This document shows, one piece after another, positions 1-8,500 of a stretch of 45,924 nucleotides of DNA (position 1 is the stretch's first letter; every line of letters begins with the position of its first letter). A model generated the notes under the pieces. The model saw only the letters and a list, made by a program, of their open reading frames with translations. It was not told the origin of the DNA and did no database searches. The stretch covers positions 1 to 45,924 of the forward strand of contig PYJC01000145.1 in assembly GCA_003635255.1 (NCBI GenBank). The letters run 5' to 3'. Made by a program: the position numbers and the translations under genes. The DNA is from Candidatus Poribacteria bacterium (GTDB taxonomy: Bacteria; Poribacteria; WGA-4E; WGA-3G).

Positions 1-321
1 GACGATGACTTCGTTCTTCATTGATGTATCGAGATGGGGTAATTTCTCACGCTTGGTAGCATCAAGTCCGGTGATACACGCGGCGGTGCTAAGCGTTAAG
101 GCAGCGGCGGCACCGCAAGAGACATAAGCGGCTTCATTGTGGGTGAGTTTTGCGATTTCTTCACCGACCCGTTTTTGGAGTTCGATGATGTCTACGAAGT
201 GCTTGGAAGCATCAACCATTGCCGTGACGACCTCAGTTGGCATAATGGAGCCGCCGAGTCGTGTAAGCGTTGCGTTGCCGTTAATCACTGTGCGGATGCC
301 TAAGCGTTTGTAGATGTTCAT
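1..321 (-). CDS. SelA-like PLP-dependent enzyme, N-terminal part (cut by window edge)
   Basis: The minus strand is open from an ATG at 321 to the window edge, giving 107 residues starting MNIYKRLGIRTVINGNATLT. The pattern of an R-x-VINGNAT-x-TRLGGS start, then ELQKRVGEEIAKLTHNEAAYVSCGAAAALTLSTAA, is typical of the SelA/DgaE-type fold-type-I PLP family (L-seryl-tRNA(Sec) selenium transferase relatives, many of which are sugar-acid ammonia-lyases or aldolase-like enzymes rather than true SelA). The PLP lysine lies beyond the edge, so activity cannot be judged. No tRNA-Sec or selB is visible, so a catabolic paralogue is more likely than genuine selenocysteine synthesis. It is the last gene seen on this strand, 168 bp downstream of the ABC ATPase gene. 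Confidence 0.75.
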   Translation of the reverse strand, partial: MNIYKRLGIRTVINGNATLTRLGGSIMPTEVVTAMVDASKHFVDIIELQKRVGEEIAKLTHNEAAYVSCGAAAALTLSTAACITGLDATKREKLPHLDTSMKNEVIV

Positions 322-489
322 ATTTTAGAAGTTATTAGTTGTTAGTTAGAAGTTATAAGTCTGGTTTCTGATGTTTGACTATCTCTTTGTAACCGTCGTT
401 TCTCAATTGAAGTACCGACGGTTACGAAAAGATATTGGAGAATCGGAACCCTCTTAACTAAAAACTTATAACTTATAACTCTAAACTAT
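322..489. repeat. intergenic repeat element: heptad arrays flanking a 10-bp stem-loop
   Basis: Heptads of the type GTTATTA/GTTATAA run from 331 to 359, and the inverse heptads AACTTAT/AACTCTA from 463 to 486, so the two edges face each other. Between them is a perfect inverted repeat, GTAACCGTCG (389-398) with CGACGGTTAC (416-425), around a 17-nt loop. No T-run follows on either strand, so it is not a clear intrinsic terminator. The same heptad family recurs near 3.0, 5.1, 14.96, 39.16 and 44.67 kb. Confidence 0.6.
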
Positions 490-1296
490 TTATCCCACTT
501 CTTCACCGTCTAATTTACCGACGTGGAGATCGATTTCATCGCGTGTCTCGATTTTTTCTACTTTGCCATCAGCCATGTGGAAGATGCGGTCGGAGACATC
601 TAACATTTTATGGTCGTGTGTCGCTGTGATGATGGTTACACCGCTTTCATCGTTGAGGCGACGGAGTAGGTCGATGATTTCCAACCCGGTTTTGGTGTCG
701 AGGTTTCCAGTCGGTTCGTCGGCAAGGACGATCGCTGGATCGTTGGCGAGTGAGCGTGCGATTGCGACGCGCTGCTGCTGTCCACCGGAGAGTTCTAACG
801 GTTTGTGCTGCACGCGGTCACCCAATCCAACGAGCGCGAGAAGATCAACGCCTTTTTCTCTGCTCTCGTCGGCACTCATACCCGCGAAAATCATCGGGAG
901 TGAGACGTTTTCGAGTGCCGTCATAACCGGGATGAGGTTGAACGACTGGAAGATATAACCGATTTTCCGGCAGCGGAGCCATGCGAGTTCGTAGGCATCG
1001 AGTTGTGCGATGTCCACTTCGTCGATATAGACTCTGCCTTCAGTGGGTTTGTCGAGTCCACCAATCATATTGAAGAGCGTCGATTTTCCGGAGCCGGAGG
1101 GTCCCATGATTGAGATGTATTCACCGCGCTGGATTTGGAAATTAACACCACGGAGTGCGTCAACGGTCTGTGTGCCCATCTCGTAGCGTTTGATGAGGTT
1201 TCGGACGCGGACTGTGTTCTCTTTGGGAATAAGACGCTCGAAGCGTTCTGGTGTTTCGGCGAAAGCTGCGCCAACATCACCTATTTGTTCGTTCAT
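490..1296 (-). CDS. ABC transporter ATP-binding protein, MacB/LolD type
   Basis: This 268-residue ATPase has every catalytic motif intact: Walker A GPSGSGKST (65-73), Q-loop Gln117 in YIFQSFNL, signature LSGGQQQRVAIARSLA (from 169), Walker B VLADEPTGNLD (Asp193, Glu194) and switch His227 in THDH. The TGNLD D-loop and the FQSFNLIPVMTALENV segment are characteristic of the MacB/LolD/FtsE-like branch, which works with FtsX-type permeases in export or in moving lipoproteins and peptides out of the inner membrane. The first 28 residues precede the usual start of the domain. The only FtsX-type permease visible is the giant protein at 5587-12924 on the same strand, so the two are probably partners. 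The gene follows a PqqD-like gene by 44 bp. Confidence 0.9.
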   Translation of the reverse strand: MNEQIGDVGAAFAETPERFERLIPKENTVRVRNLIKRYEMGTQTVDALRGVNFQIQRGEYISIMGPSGSGKSTLFNMIGGLDKPTEGRVYIDEVDIAQLDAYELAWLRCRKIGYIFQSFNLIPVMTALENVSLPMIFAGMSADESREKGVDLLALVGLGDRVQHKPLELSGGQQQRVAIARSLANDPAIVLADEPTGNLDTKTGLEIIDLLRRLNDESGVTIITATHDHKMLDVSDRIFHMADGKVEKIETRDEIDLHVGKLDGEEVG

Positions 1297-1340
1297 TTTT
1301 CTCTCCTATTTTTACCTAAATTTCCAATTCAAGGGTCTAC

Positions 1341-1808
1341 TTACCGTCTCAATAGGGATCCAAAAAATCCCGGTTTAGCAGGTTCAGGTTCTAACTCCGG
1401 CGTTGCTGATGTGTTCTGTTGTGGGATCGCAAACCCGATGAAGTTCCGTTTGCCGAGCTGCTGCATAAACGTAAAGAGCGATGTTTCTGCCTCTTTCCGG
1501 GTCAACTGGTACTGGTTCTGAACGCTCTTAATAATCTGCGAAATCGTATGCTTACCATCGCACATCTGCCACACATAGGTTCCGATAGAATCCAAGACAA
1601 TCACTCGCTTGTTCGGGAGCATAAAGAGTTTGCTTGTGAGCCGTACCCAGAGTTTATCTTTTTGGGGGACGACGAGTGAGGCTTCGCCTTTGTCGTCTAT
1701 CTCCCAAGTAATCAACTGGTTCCGTACAGGAAACGACTTCATGACCTGTGTTCTATCCACGTCGGGACGTTTCTTGAGTTTGAGGGTATAAAGGATTCTA
1801 TTTAGCAT
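1341..1808 (-). CDS. PqqD-like (RRE-fold) protein
   Basis: 155 residues. The core VIVLDSIGTYVWQMCDGKHT, then SQIIKSVQNQYQLTRKEAETSLFTFMQQLGKRNFIGF, matches the PqqD family pattern (leader-peptide-binding winged helix, RiPP recognition element). In that family the fold binds a peptide for a radical-SAM or other maturase. Here it has about 65 extra N-terminal residues (basic start, then a strand-rich segment) and a proline/glutamate-rich tail ending PGFFGSLLRR. No radical-SAM enzyme or precursor peptide is visible nearby. The gene sits between a duplicated-domain protein and a MacB-type ATPase on the same strand, so it could recognise or gate the exporter's substrate. That function is inferred from position and fold only. 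Confidence 0.7.
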   Translation of the reverse strand: MLNRILYTLKLKKRPDVDRTQVMKSFPVRNQLITWEIDDKGEASLVVPQKDKLWVRLTSKLFMLPNKRVIVLDSIGTYVWQMCDGKHTISQIIKSVQNQYQLTRKEAETSLFTFMQQLGKRNFIGFAIPQQNTSATPELEPEPAKPGFFGSLLRR

Positions 1809-1952
1809 TTTTTAAATATTGGGTTTCTGCTCCGATTTTTCCGCCCCTTCCCAGTAACGGGTGGGGACCCCTGTCAAAATCGGGTTTCTGATGCGGACAA
1901 ACCCGTTTGTTACGATTAATACAAGGGGTCAGCCAATTTTTATAGGCAACCC

Positions 1953-2993
1953 TTAGTGGCATTCAATGCTTTCAGCGACCTTTTGGACAATCGGCTGCGC
2001 ATTGTTGCTTCCGATGGATTGGATGACATAGATACGGTTGGAGTGATTGCATCGCCAGAGATGAAACGCGAGGGCTGTCCGTTTGGAAAGCTTATCGAGC
2101 ATCAACACCGGACTGAACGGTATACCGTCGTAAAGTCGTGTCTGTTCTCCAATAAGTGTCAGACGTTCATCTTCTGATTCTGTTTGAGAGGTCACCTCAA
2201 ATCCGTAGCCGCGAATCGCTTTTGCGTATTTGGCTCGAAACCATGCCTCCAATGGGTTCGGTGCGTCTTTATAGTCGTTTAACATTACCTCTGCCGGTCC
2301 GTAGCGTTCAACGCTCAGTCGTCCTATGTCCGCTGGTGAAAAATCTGTATTTCTACCGGAACCGTTCGTCTTCCGTAAGCGGTCACCTACCTGTTTAGCG
2401 AGTCGGACAACACTTTGAAAACGCATAGGCTTTGCGACAAACGCAAATAGTAGATAGCCACTGAGCAGCTTCTGACGTTCCAATTTGTATTCTCTCGGTA
2501 CGCCTAACTTGAGTCCGTAAGCACTCCACAATGTCTGGGGTGCATCACCGCGGTCTACAATTGATTGAAAAACTCGGAGTACCGTGGGTCGCCAGTTCTC
2601 TTTGAGCCGTCCCATCACCTGTACGATCGTAATCCGTTTTCCGGCGTGGAAGATCAAGCCGTTGGCACGGATGTCGCCCTTCCAACTAAAACCGAGAACG
2701 TTACGCCCCTCAAAAAACCCATCTTCTTTGATGAGGTTAACGTTCCGGCGGAAAGAGAGTTCGGTACCTCTTCTTTTGTAAGTCTTGCGGATCAACTTAA
2801 AGTATTCGTCAAGTGTTGCATGGAGATCCGGCTTTTTGCGTCGGGTATGTGCCCACTTGAGTTCAAGGCGAGGCATATCGCCGTCATCAAGCCGGAGGTA
2901 CCCTGTTTTCTGATCCCCGCTGAGTCCGCTGAGTTCCCACGTAGTGGGTATTTCAAGTTGTATGCCTGCCCAGCCAAAAAGTGTCCAGTCCAT
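1953..2993 (-). CDS. hypothetical protein with two related domains (PsbP/MOG1-like appearance)
   Basis: 346 residues, no signal peptide and no membrane segment. Two halves look related. The first runs from LFGWAGIQLEIPTTWELSG to TIVQVMGRLKENWRPTVLRVFQSIVD. The second runs from LWSAYGLKLGVPREYKLER to IYVIQSIGSNNAQPIVQKVAESIEC. Each begins with a short aromatic strand and a P-x-x-(W/Y) turn and ends with a hydrophobic strand plus a helix. The pattern resembles the PsbP/MOG1/DUF1795 alpha-beta sandwich, a resemblance seen by eye only. It lies 144 bp upstream of the PqqD-like gene on the same strand, suggesting shared expression with the ABC cassette. I cannot assign a function. Confidence 0.6.
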   Translation of the reverse strand: MDWTLFGWAGIQLEIPTTWELSGLSGDQKTGYLRLDDGDMPRLELKWAHTRRKKPDLHATLDEYFKLIRKTYKRRGTELSFRRNVNLIKEDGFFEGRNVLGFSWKGDIRANGLIFHAGKRITIVQVMGRLKENWRPTVLRVFQSIVDRGDAPQTLWSAYGLKLGVPREYKLERQKLLSGYLLFAFVAKPMRFQSVVRLAKQVGDRLRKTNGSGRNTDFSPADIGRLSVERYGPAEVMLNDYKDAPNPLEAWFRAKYAKAIRGYGFEVTSQTESEDERLTLIGEQTRLYDGIPFSPVLMLDKLSKRTALAFHLWRCNHSNRIYVIQSIGSNNAQPIVQKVAESIECH

Positions 2994-2997
2994 GTTT

Positions 2998-3128
2998 ATA
3001 TAGTCATCAGTTGTCAGTTGTCAGTTTGCCTCGCAGTGAGAGTTAAAGAGATTTCTGACGAGAGGCATGCCTCTTTCTGAAAACCGATAACTGAAAGGAT
3101 TTTTGAAAAAAATCCGTACTGACAACTA
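2998..3128. repeat. heptad-repeat intergenic element with internal hairpins
   Basis: Left edge: TCATCAG TTGTCAG TTGTCAG at 3004-3024. Right edge, in inverse orientation: CCGATAA CTGAAAG at 3084-3097 and CTGACAA at 3119-3125. Inside are a perfect 14-bp palindrome AGAGGCATGCCTCT (3061-3074) and an AT-rich hairpin with arms GGATTTTT and AAAAATCC around a 3-nt loop (3097-3115). The element fills almost the whole space between the 346-aa gene and the OPT-like gene. Confidence 0.55.
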
Positions 3129-5117
3129 TTAAAACGGTTTGACGATAACGGCTTTAGAGACAAGGGCGATAGCGACAGTCCCCATGCCGATAAGACCGAC
3201 ACCGCACGCGAACCCTGCTGCGAGTACCGGATTGAACATATACCAACGCTTCATACCGAATCGCTTGATCATGTAGAATCGCCCGATAATCGCGCCGAGT
3301 AGCCGGGCAATCATACTGCCTGGATCGGCACCGATACCACCGATAATACCGTAGAACCACATTGAGGGCAGTTTAAAGACCCACAACATGCCATAGATTG
3401 CGAGACTTGAGGTGAATCCCGCGGAAACATAATCCCCGCGAATTGCTTGAAGCATTTGGCTATTCCCATCCCGCAGTGACGTTTTCCAGAGACATTCGTT
3501 GGTGGCGTTAATGGGCCACATCATCTGTGCAAACGGGTACTGCGCGCTCGGAATAGGTGCTATCTTCCAGATGAAGTGCATCACCACAATCCCACTGACG
3601 ATCAGGATCGGCATAATCAGTAGTGTGCCAGCAAGGTTTGAAGTGAAGGTAGTGCCTGTCAACTCAAGTACTCGCCAACTTTGTGTACCGCGTCCGTAAT
3701 CTTCATCTGGTAGCGGTGCGAACCAGATGTCTATCTCCTCGTATCGGCTCAAAACAAAGGTAATTTCATGTAGATACGGTATATCAAAGAGGTCGCGCCC
3801 CAACACCCCGAAGGTCCGTGCGGTAATATATGAGTTGAGCGGTGTATACAAGAATGCAAAGCCTAACAGGAAACTCAGTGGGAAATTCGGGACCATCCAG
3901 TGGATGAGCCAAACAAATCCACCCATACCGACGAACCACAACAGTCCCATCAACCATATCGGGAAATCACCACGGTTTGGCGGAGTCGCGATGGAGCCGC
4001 GTTCGCCAGCGGTCTTTTTGGATTTCCGTAGTTTGAAGAGCATCGGAATCGAAGCCGCCATGCCAACGAGTGCGAGGCTAAAGGATTTGCCCATGCCGTA
4101 ACTCATCCAGAAATCCAGTCCGTTAAACAGACCGACAGCTCGGACATCCAGCCCGGGTTTCCATTGATGGAGTATCTCAAATCGGTACAGAATTTGCGGG
4201 TTCAAGATGAATTGCGATGCCATTGCGGTCAGGAACTCTGTCATGACAATCGGGAACGGCAGCACGAATCCAAAGAGCATTTGTCCGAAGTCAGTTCGGA
4301 AAGCGAAAACGCCGGTTGGTGCGAACCCTTCAATACTTTGCGTGAAATCTATCCACGGGATCTTCAGAATCTGAATCGGTTGGCTCATCATGACCCCAGT
4401 GAGCGAAGGTACACCGATGTAGAGGAATCCCCAAATGAGTCCTGCCATCGAACCGATAGAAAAGACCCGCCATCGCCATGTCTCTTCTTTGCCGGTTGTT
4501 TCAGCCAAGGCAGTTGCGCCCTGTGCGGTAATAGGTGCCATCGGATATGGGAGCCGTTCGAGGTCCGCCGTGAGCCGGAACAAAATATACTGTGCGCTAA
4601 CAGATCGCAACGTTCCAAGGAGTTTTCCCGCAAGGTAGATGGCAATCGGTAGCATCCAGTCTGGGTGCAGTAGCGTCCGCGTCAGCACGCCGACGGAATC
4701 ACCCGCTGGCACAATCCACGCTGGAATTTTGTCAGCGATTTCGTAGGAAGCTGCCTGCGGGGTATTGATGAAATATGCGTACCAGATAAAACTTCGGTAC
4801 TGCATCCCACTCCCGACAGCTGCGCCGGTTAACCCGAGGAGCATATAGAGTTCTTGTCGCCGAGCGGTTGTAAAAGAACGCCGAGCGAGTTCGGTGAATA
4901 GAATGACAGCAACCCAAGGTGCTGCACCAGCACCGGATTCGCCGGATACATAACTAAGATAGATGGAACCTGGCATCATTAGCAAGCCAACGAAAAGTGC
5001 TCCGATGAACACTTTAACCGTTAACCCCGACTCAAAGGTACGGATACCGCCTTCAATGTCGTATCGCTGTGCCCAAGCTTGCCATTCATCTGCTTGTGTT
5101 ACTCTTTCTCTCGCCAA
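3129..5117 (-). CDS. OPT-like multi-pass membrane protein (DUF6785/DUF6784 type)
   Basis: 662 residues with at least twelve hydrophobic segments spread over the length. The segment LTADLERLPYPMAPITAQGATALAE resembles the conserved loop of oligopeptide-transporter (OPT) superfamily proteins. The last 130 residues (MWPINATNECLWKTSLRDG to the end) form the smaller C-terminal domain that I recognise from DUF6784-type proteins. The substrate is unknown; OPT relatives carry peptides or metal chelates. The start is TTG at 5117, supported by AAAAGGAG about ten bases upstream; no better ATG exists near it. A heptad-repeat element lies directly upstream of the ribosome-binding site, so the 5' leader may fold. 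Confidence 0.7.
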   Translation of the reverse strand: MARERVTQADEWQAWAQRYDIEGGIRTFESGLTVKVFIGALFVGLLMMPGSIYLSYVSGESGAGAAPWVAVILFTELARRSFTTARRQELYMLLGLTGAAVGSGMQYRSFIWYAYFINTPQAASYEIADKIPAWIVPAGDSVGVLTRTLLHPDWMLPIAIYLAGKLLGTLRSVSAQYILFRLTADLERLPYPMAPITAQGATALAETTGKEETWRWRVFSIGSMAGLIWGFLYIGVPSLTGVMMSQPIQILKIPWIDFTQSIEGFAPTGVFAFRTDFGQMLFGFVLPFPIVMTEFLTAMASQFILNPQILYRFEILHQWKPGLDVRAVGLFNGLDFWMSYGMGKSFSLALVGMAASIPMLFKLRKSKKTAGERGSIATPPNRGDFPIWLMGLLWFVGMGGFVWLIHWMVPNFPLSFLLGFAFLYTPLNSYITARTFGVLGRDLFDIPYLHEITFVLSRYEEIDIWFAPLPDEDYGRGTQSWRVLELTGTTFTSNLAGTLLIMPILIVSGIVVMHFIWKIAPIPSAQYPFAQMMWPINATNECLWKTSLRDGNSQMLQAIRGDYVSAGFTSSLAIYGMLWVFKLPSMWFYGIIGGIGADPGSMIARLLGAIIGRFYMIKRFGMKRWYMFNPVLAAGFACGVGLIGMGTVAIALVSKAVIVKPF

Positions 5118-5133
5118 ATTAAATGTTCTCCTT

Positions 5134-5210
5134 TTATTAGTTATCGGCTATCAGTTATCAGTAGGTGACGTTTCTATCAGACAGTCGATACCTGATAGTT
5201 AATAACTAAT
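5134..5210. repeat. heptad-repeat inverted pair
   Basis: Four heptads TTATTAG TTATCGG CTATCAG TTATCAG (5134-5161) face CTGATAG TTAATAA CTAAT (5192-5210). Together they form an imperfect stem whose arms are read as TTATTAG...CTATCAG and CTGATAG...CTAA. It occupies the gap between the small membrane protein gene and the OPT-like gene. Confidence 0.6.
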
Positions 5211-5212
5211 TT

Positions 5213-5461
5213 TTACTCGTCGCCTGACCCTTCTGACCCTTCGGTTCCTTCGGTGCTGTCGGTGTCTCGTAGCTCTTCCCAGAAATGCGCTGTGAAGATG
5301 CCAATTGTCAGCACAAGAGCCGAGAACATTTGCCATTGCCAACGTCCTTCAAGGGCGATAACACTGAACAACCATAAGAAGGTGCCAATGATGATGATCG
5401 TACTTGCTACTTTTTCCATTTTTTCAACTATTATGGTCCTCTGAACATCGTTCCACTCCAT
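5213..5461 (-). CDS. small two-helix membrane protein
   Basis: 82 residues. Hydrophobic segments STIIIIGTFLWLFSVIAL and MFSALVLTIGIFTAHFWEEL are separated by a short polar turn with RWQWQ, so a hairpin in the inner membrane is likely. The tail is acidic and low in complexity (TEGTEGSEGSGDE) and resembles the GRTEGTDGSEEE tail of the giant permease encoded just upstream. An alternative start (MEKVAST) lies 14 codons in, and neither start has a strong ribosome-binding site. It is on the same strand between the giant permease and the OPT-like gene. It may be an accessory subunit of either; no family is recognised. Confidence 0.55.
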   Translation of the reverse strand: MEWNDVQRTIIVEKMEKVASTIIIIGTFLWLFSVIALEGRWQWQMFSALVLTIGIFTAHFWEELRDTDSTEGTEGSEGSGDE

Positions 5462-5586
5462 TTCACGATGGTTTCTGGTTAATTCTATGCTGGGTTTAAG
5501 AACTCTTATATGTTCCTAATTTTCGTTTGGACTTCACCGAAAACCTGCCCGAAACGTAGTGGAGGGCAGCCCAGATTTAAAAAATT

Positions 5587-8500
5587 TTAGTCCGCTGGTG
5601 TGGGTACCGGATCCATCTGTGCTATTTCTTCCTCCGATCCATCTGTGCCCTCGGTTCTGCCGCGTTCATGAAATTCGGATCGGACCTCAACACTGAACGT
5701 CCGCCAAATCAGAAGCTGCTTCCGTAGCAGATTCAGGAAGCGTCGGTTAACGCGTTTCCAAGAGGCGATCTCACCACTTTCGCGATGTACATCCAAAGTG
5801 ATTTTGTAGAGATCCTCCTCTTCACCCCCGACAGGAGATGTAACGAATTGAATTGACTGGCTCACACCCAGATCGTAGGGTGCCAACCATACCATCATGC
5901 CGATTTGATATGAATCTTCTCCTGCTTCACTGAACGCAACTTGGTCAGTATAGAAGTCGCTTGCGGATTCATCAGCGTGCGCCTCGAAGTAGTCGCGCAT
6001 AAAGACGTTCAAGCCGAGAGCTTCCTCTTCCAGCACGGTGAAGGGTAGATTGAAGTGCCAAACGTCGCCTTCAGGTTCTGGGAGTTTCCACTTACGTTCG
6101 ATATCGGGGACAGCCATCCGTGAGGCTTTGATTGCCGGATACAAGGTGCTTAGAAGTACCACAATCATGACGATAATCGTTGCGACAACAGTTGACATTG
6201 AGGAATAGTTGAGCGTCAACCCAGCAAGCCATCCGAAATGCACAAGGGTTGTCGCGATGGCTTGCCCCATGAGATAACCGAGCACTGCCCCGACAATGGC
6301 ATATACGCACGCCTCTGCGAGAAAGAGGAAAGCGATATGGACGGGGGCGAGACCGACAGAACTGTAAATACCGATCTCTCGGACCCGTTCATAGACTGCC
6401 CCAAGCATGGTATTGAGTACGATAAGTGCGGCAATCAAGATCGGTACGAAGAGGTTGCCCATTCCACTGAAACTTGTCATCCCGATACTGCTATAGAGGT
6501 AGGTATCTTTATCACGTCCGACGAAGAAGTCGAGTGCGATACGGTTCATGAGCGGTGCCATGATGAGATCCAACTTATCAATGGCTCCGAGCAGTTTTGG
6601 ATCATCTTCTCGGGGTTCCATGTTAACAGCGACACTACGGAGTGTACCCCCTTGGTTCATAACGACCTCATACGGTAGAATAGCGATGCTGTCCGGTGTG
6701 AGGTGGAGATATTTCTGCAATTCACCCTCGAGCGTCTCATCACCTGTGGCACCTCGACTGCGTTGCTGCTGCATCAACTGATAATCGACGGGTGTAAGTT
6801 CTTCACCATCGTTATCCGTGAGGTCTTTGAACCCGATGCCGAGGACACCGACGACAGTAAAGTCAGCACCGTAGACGGAAACGGTAGCCTTGCCCATATC
6901 GCTTTCAGTGATCTTCAACAGCTCTGCCATCCCTTTAGGTAACACAATGGCATAGGGCCACTCTGTGGGCCATTCGGCGGCATCTGCTGGGTTGAACCAT
7001 TTTCCGTATTGCAGGTATCTGTTAATACCACTAACACCGGGTTCTGATTCGTTCATACCCACGAGCATGTTTGCAGCGAAGGTCAACGCTTCACCTGTGA
7101 GTTGATGCGTCGGAGGCGATGGGTCCGCTGGATTTGGCGTACGTGTAAGTTGGACAAACGACTGATCCCCAGTCCCTGAAGACTGATACCACGCACGGGG
7201 TGCGACGATATTCCGGACGGTCACAATAGATTCTTCGTCTACCTGTTCGATGAAACCGTCCTGCTCTAAAGCGGCGACTGCTGCTGGAACATCAATCGGC
7301 TGTTGTCCCTGTTTGACAAGGAGGTCGTTTTTACGTTGCAGGAGCCGTTCCAAGGCAGTCAGTGTAATCTGCGTCTTCTGCATGTCGTTTAGCACTGAAG
7401 TCAGTACCGGTTCCTCAAGTGGACGCCAGTATTGGTCGCGGATAAGGAGTCCCGTATAGCGTGGTGTTACCTGTGGGAGGCTCGTTCTATTCGGATGCAT
7501 AAACGTCCGCACGGAGGTAAACGAGATAACGGTGAAAGTGAGGATTACCAACGTGCTACAGGTTAGGATCGTCCGCCCTTTTCGTTTCCGCATGTTGGAA
7601 ATCCCTAAGCTAAACGCTGCAGCACTTGCACTTAACCTACCGACATCTGCCTTGTAAACCTTGCTGCCCTCCTGCCGAATTTTTTCGAGCTGCTCCTCAA
7701 ATTTTCGGACAATAATACTGATGACAATCACTGTCAATGCAAGTACAACAAATGCAATCAAGATAATTACGGGTGTTGTTGTGATCTGGAAGGCAGGGTG
7801 AACTTGGCTTAGGAAGAAGAATACGAGTAAGAAGATTCCGAACGAACCGAGAATTTGTTTGTGGATGTTTGGGAAACCGAAGATGAGTCGTTCCATAAAG
7901 TAGGCAAACGGCATCAGCAATGCGAGATAGAACATTACACCGTTGACGACATCGTTCCCGGTCTGTTTAACATCTGGGTATGCGCGGGATTCATAGCCCC
8001 ATGCGGCGCGTGCAAGTTTCAGTGCCTGTTGGTAGTCATTTTGGAGAAGTTCAGACTCTGCGCGTGCAAGGTATTCATTCGCAAATTGATGTAGTTTATC
8101 GAGCCTGTCGCTGGAGATACCGAACCGTTTATAGAGCCGTGATCGGTTCTCGTCAAGCCACCACATATCTCGAACGACGACGTAGGGTGTAAGACGTATC
8201 TGCCCATTTTCACGGACAACAAATCCTTCACCGGTGTAGAGCGTCGGATTTTTCATACCGCTCTTCGTCGCTTTAATGAGCAGGAGCCGTTTGCCGATCT
8301 GTCCGTAAGCCATCCCAACTTTGATGCGGGTATTGGGTTCACTATAAACGAGGGCGATCGGTTCCGCTGCGGAGACACCTTCCTGTTGCCACGGTTTAGA
8401 CATTCCATACTTCTCCGGCGCGCTATCAGTGAGCGCGTCGTAAACCTCAAGTTCCCGCAAGGTTCGTAGATACCGTTGGTCAACCAAATCGTAGATAGTC

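Noticed and set aside
1..321. true selenocysteine synthase (selA)
   Set aside because: Only family-level similarity is visible, no tRNA-Sec, selB or selD nearby, and the family has many catabolic paralogues.
389..425. intrinsic terminator after the ABC ATPase gene
   Set aside because: The 10-bp stem is perfect but has a 17-nt loop and no T-run on either strand.
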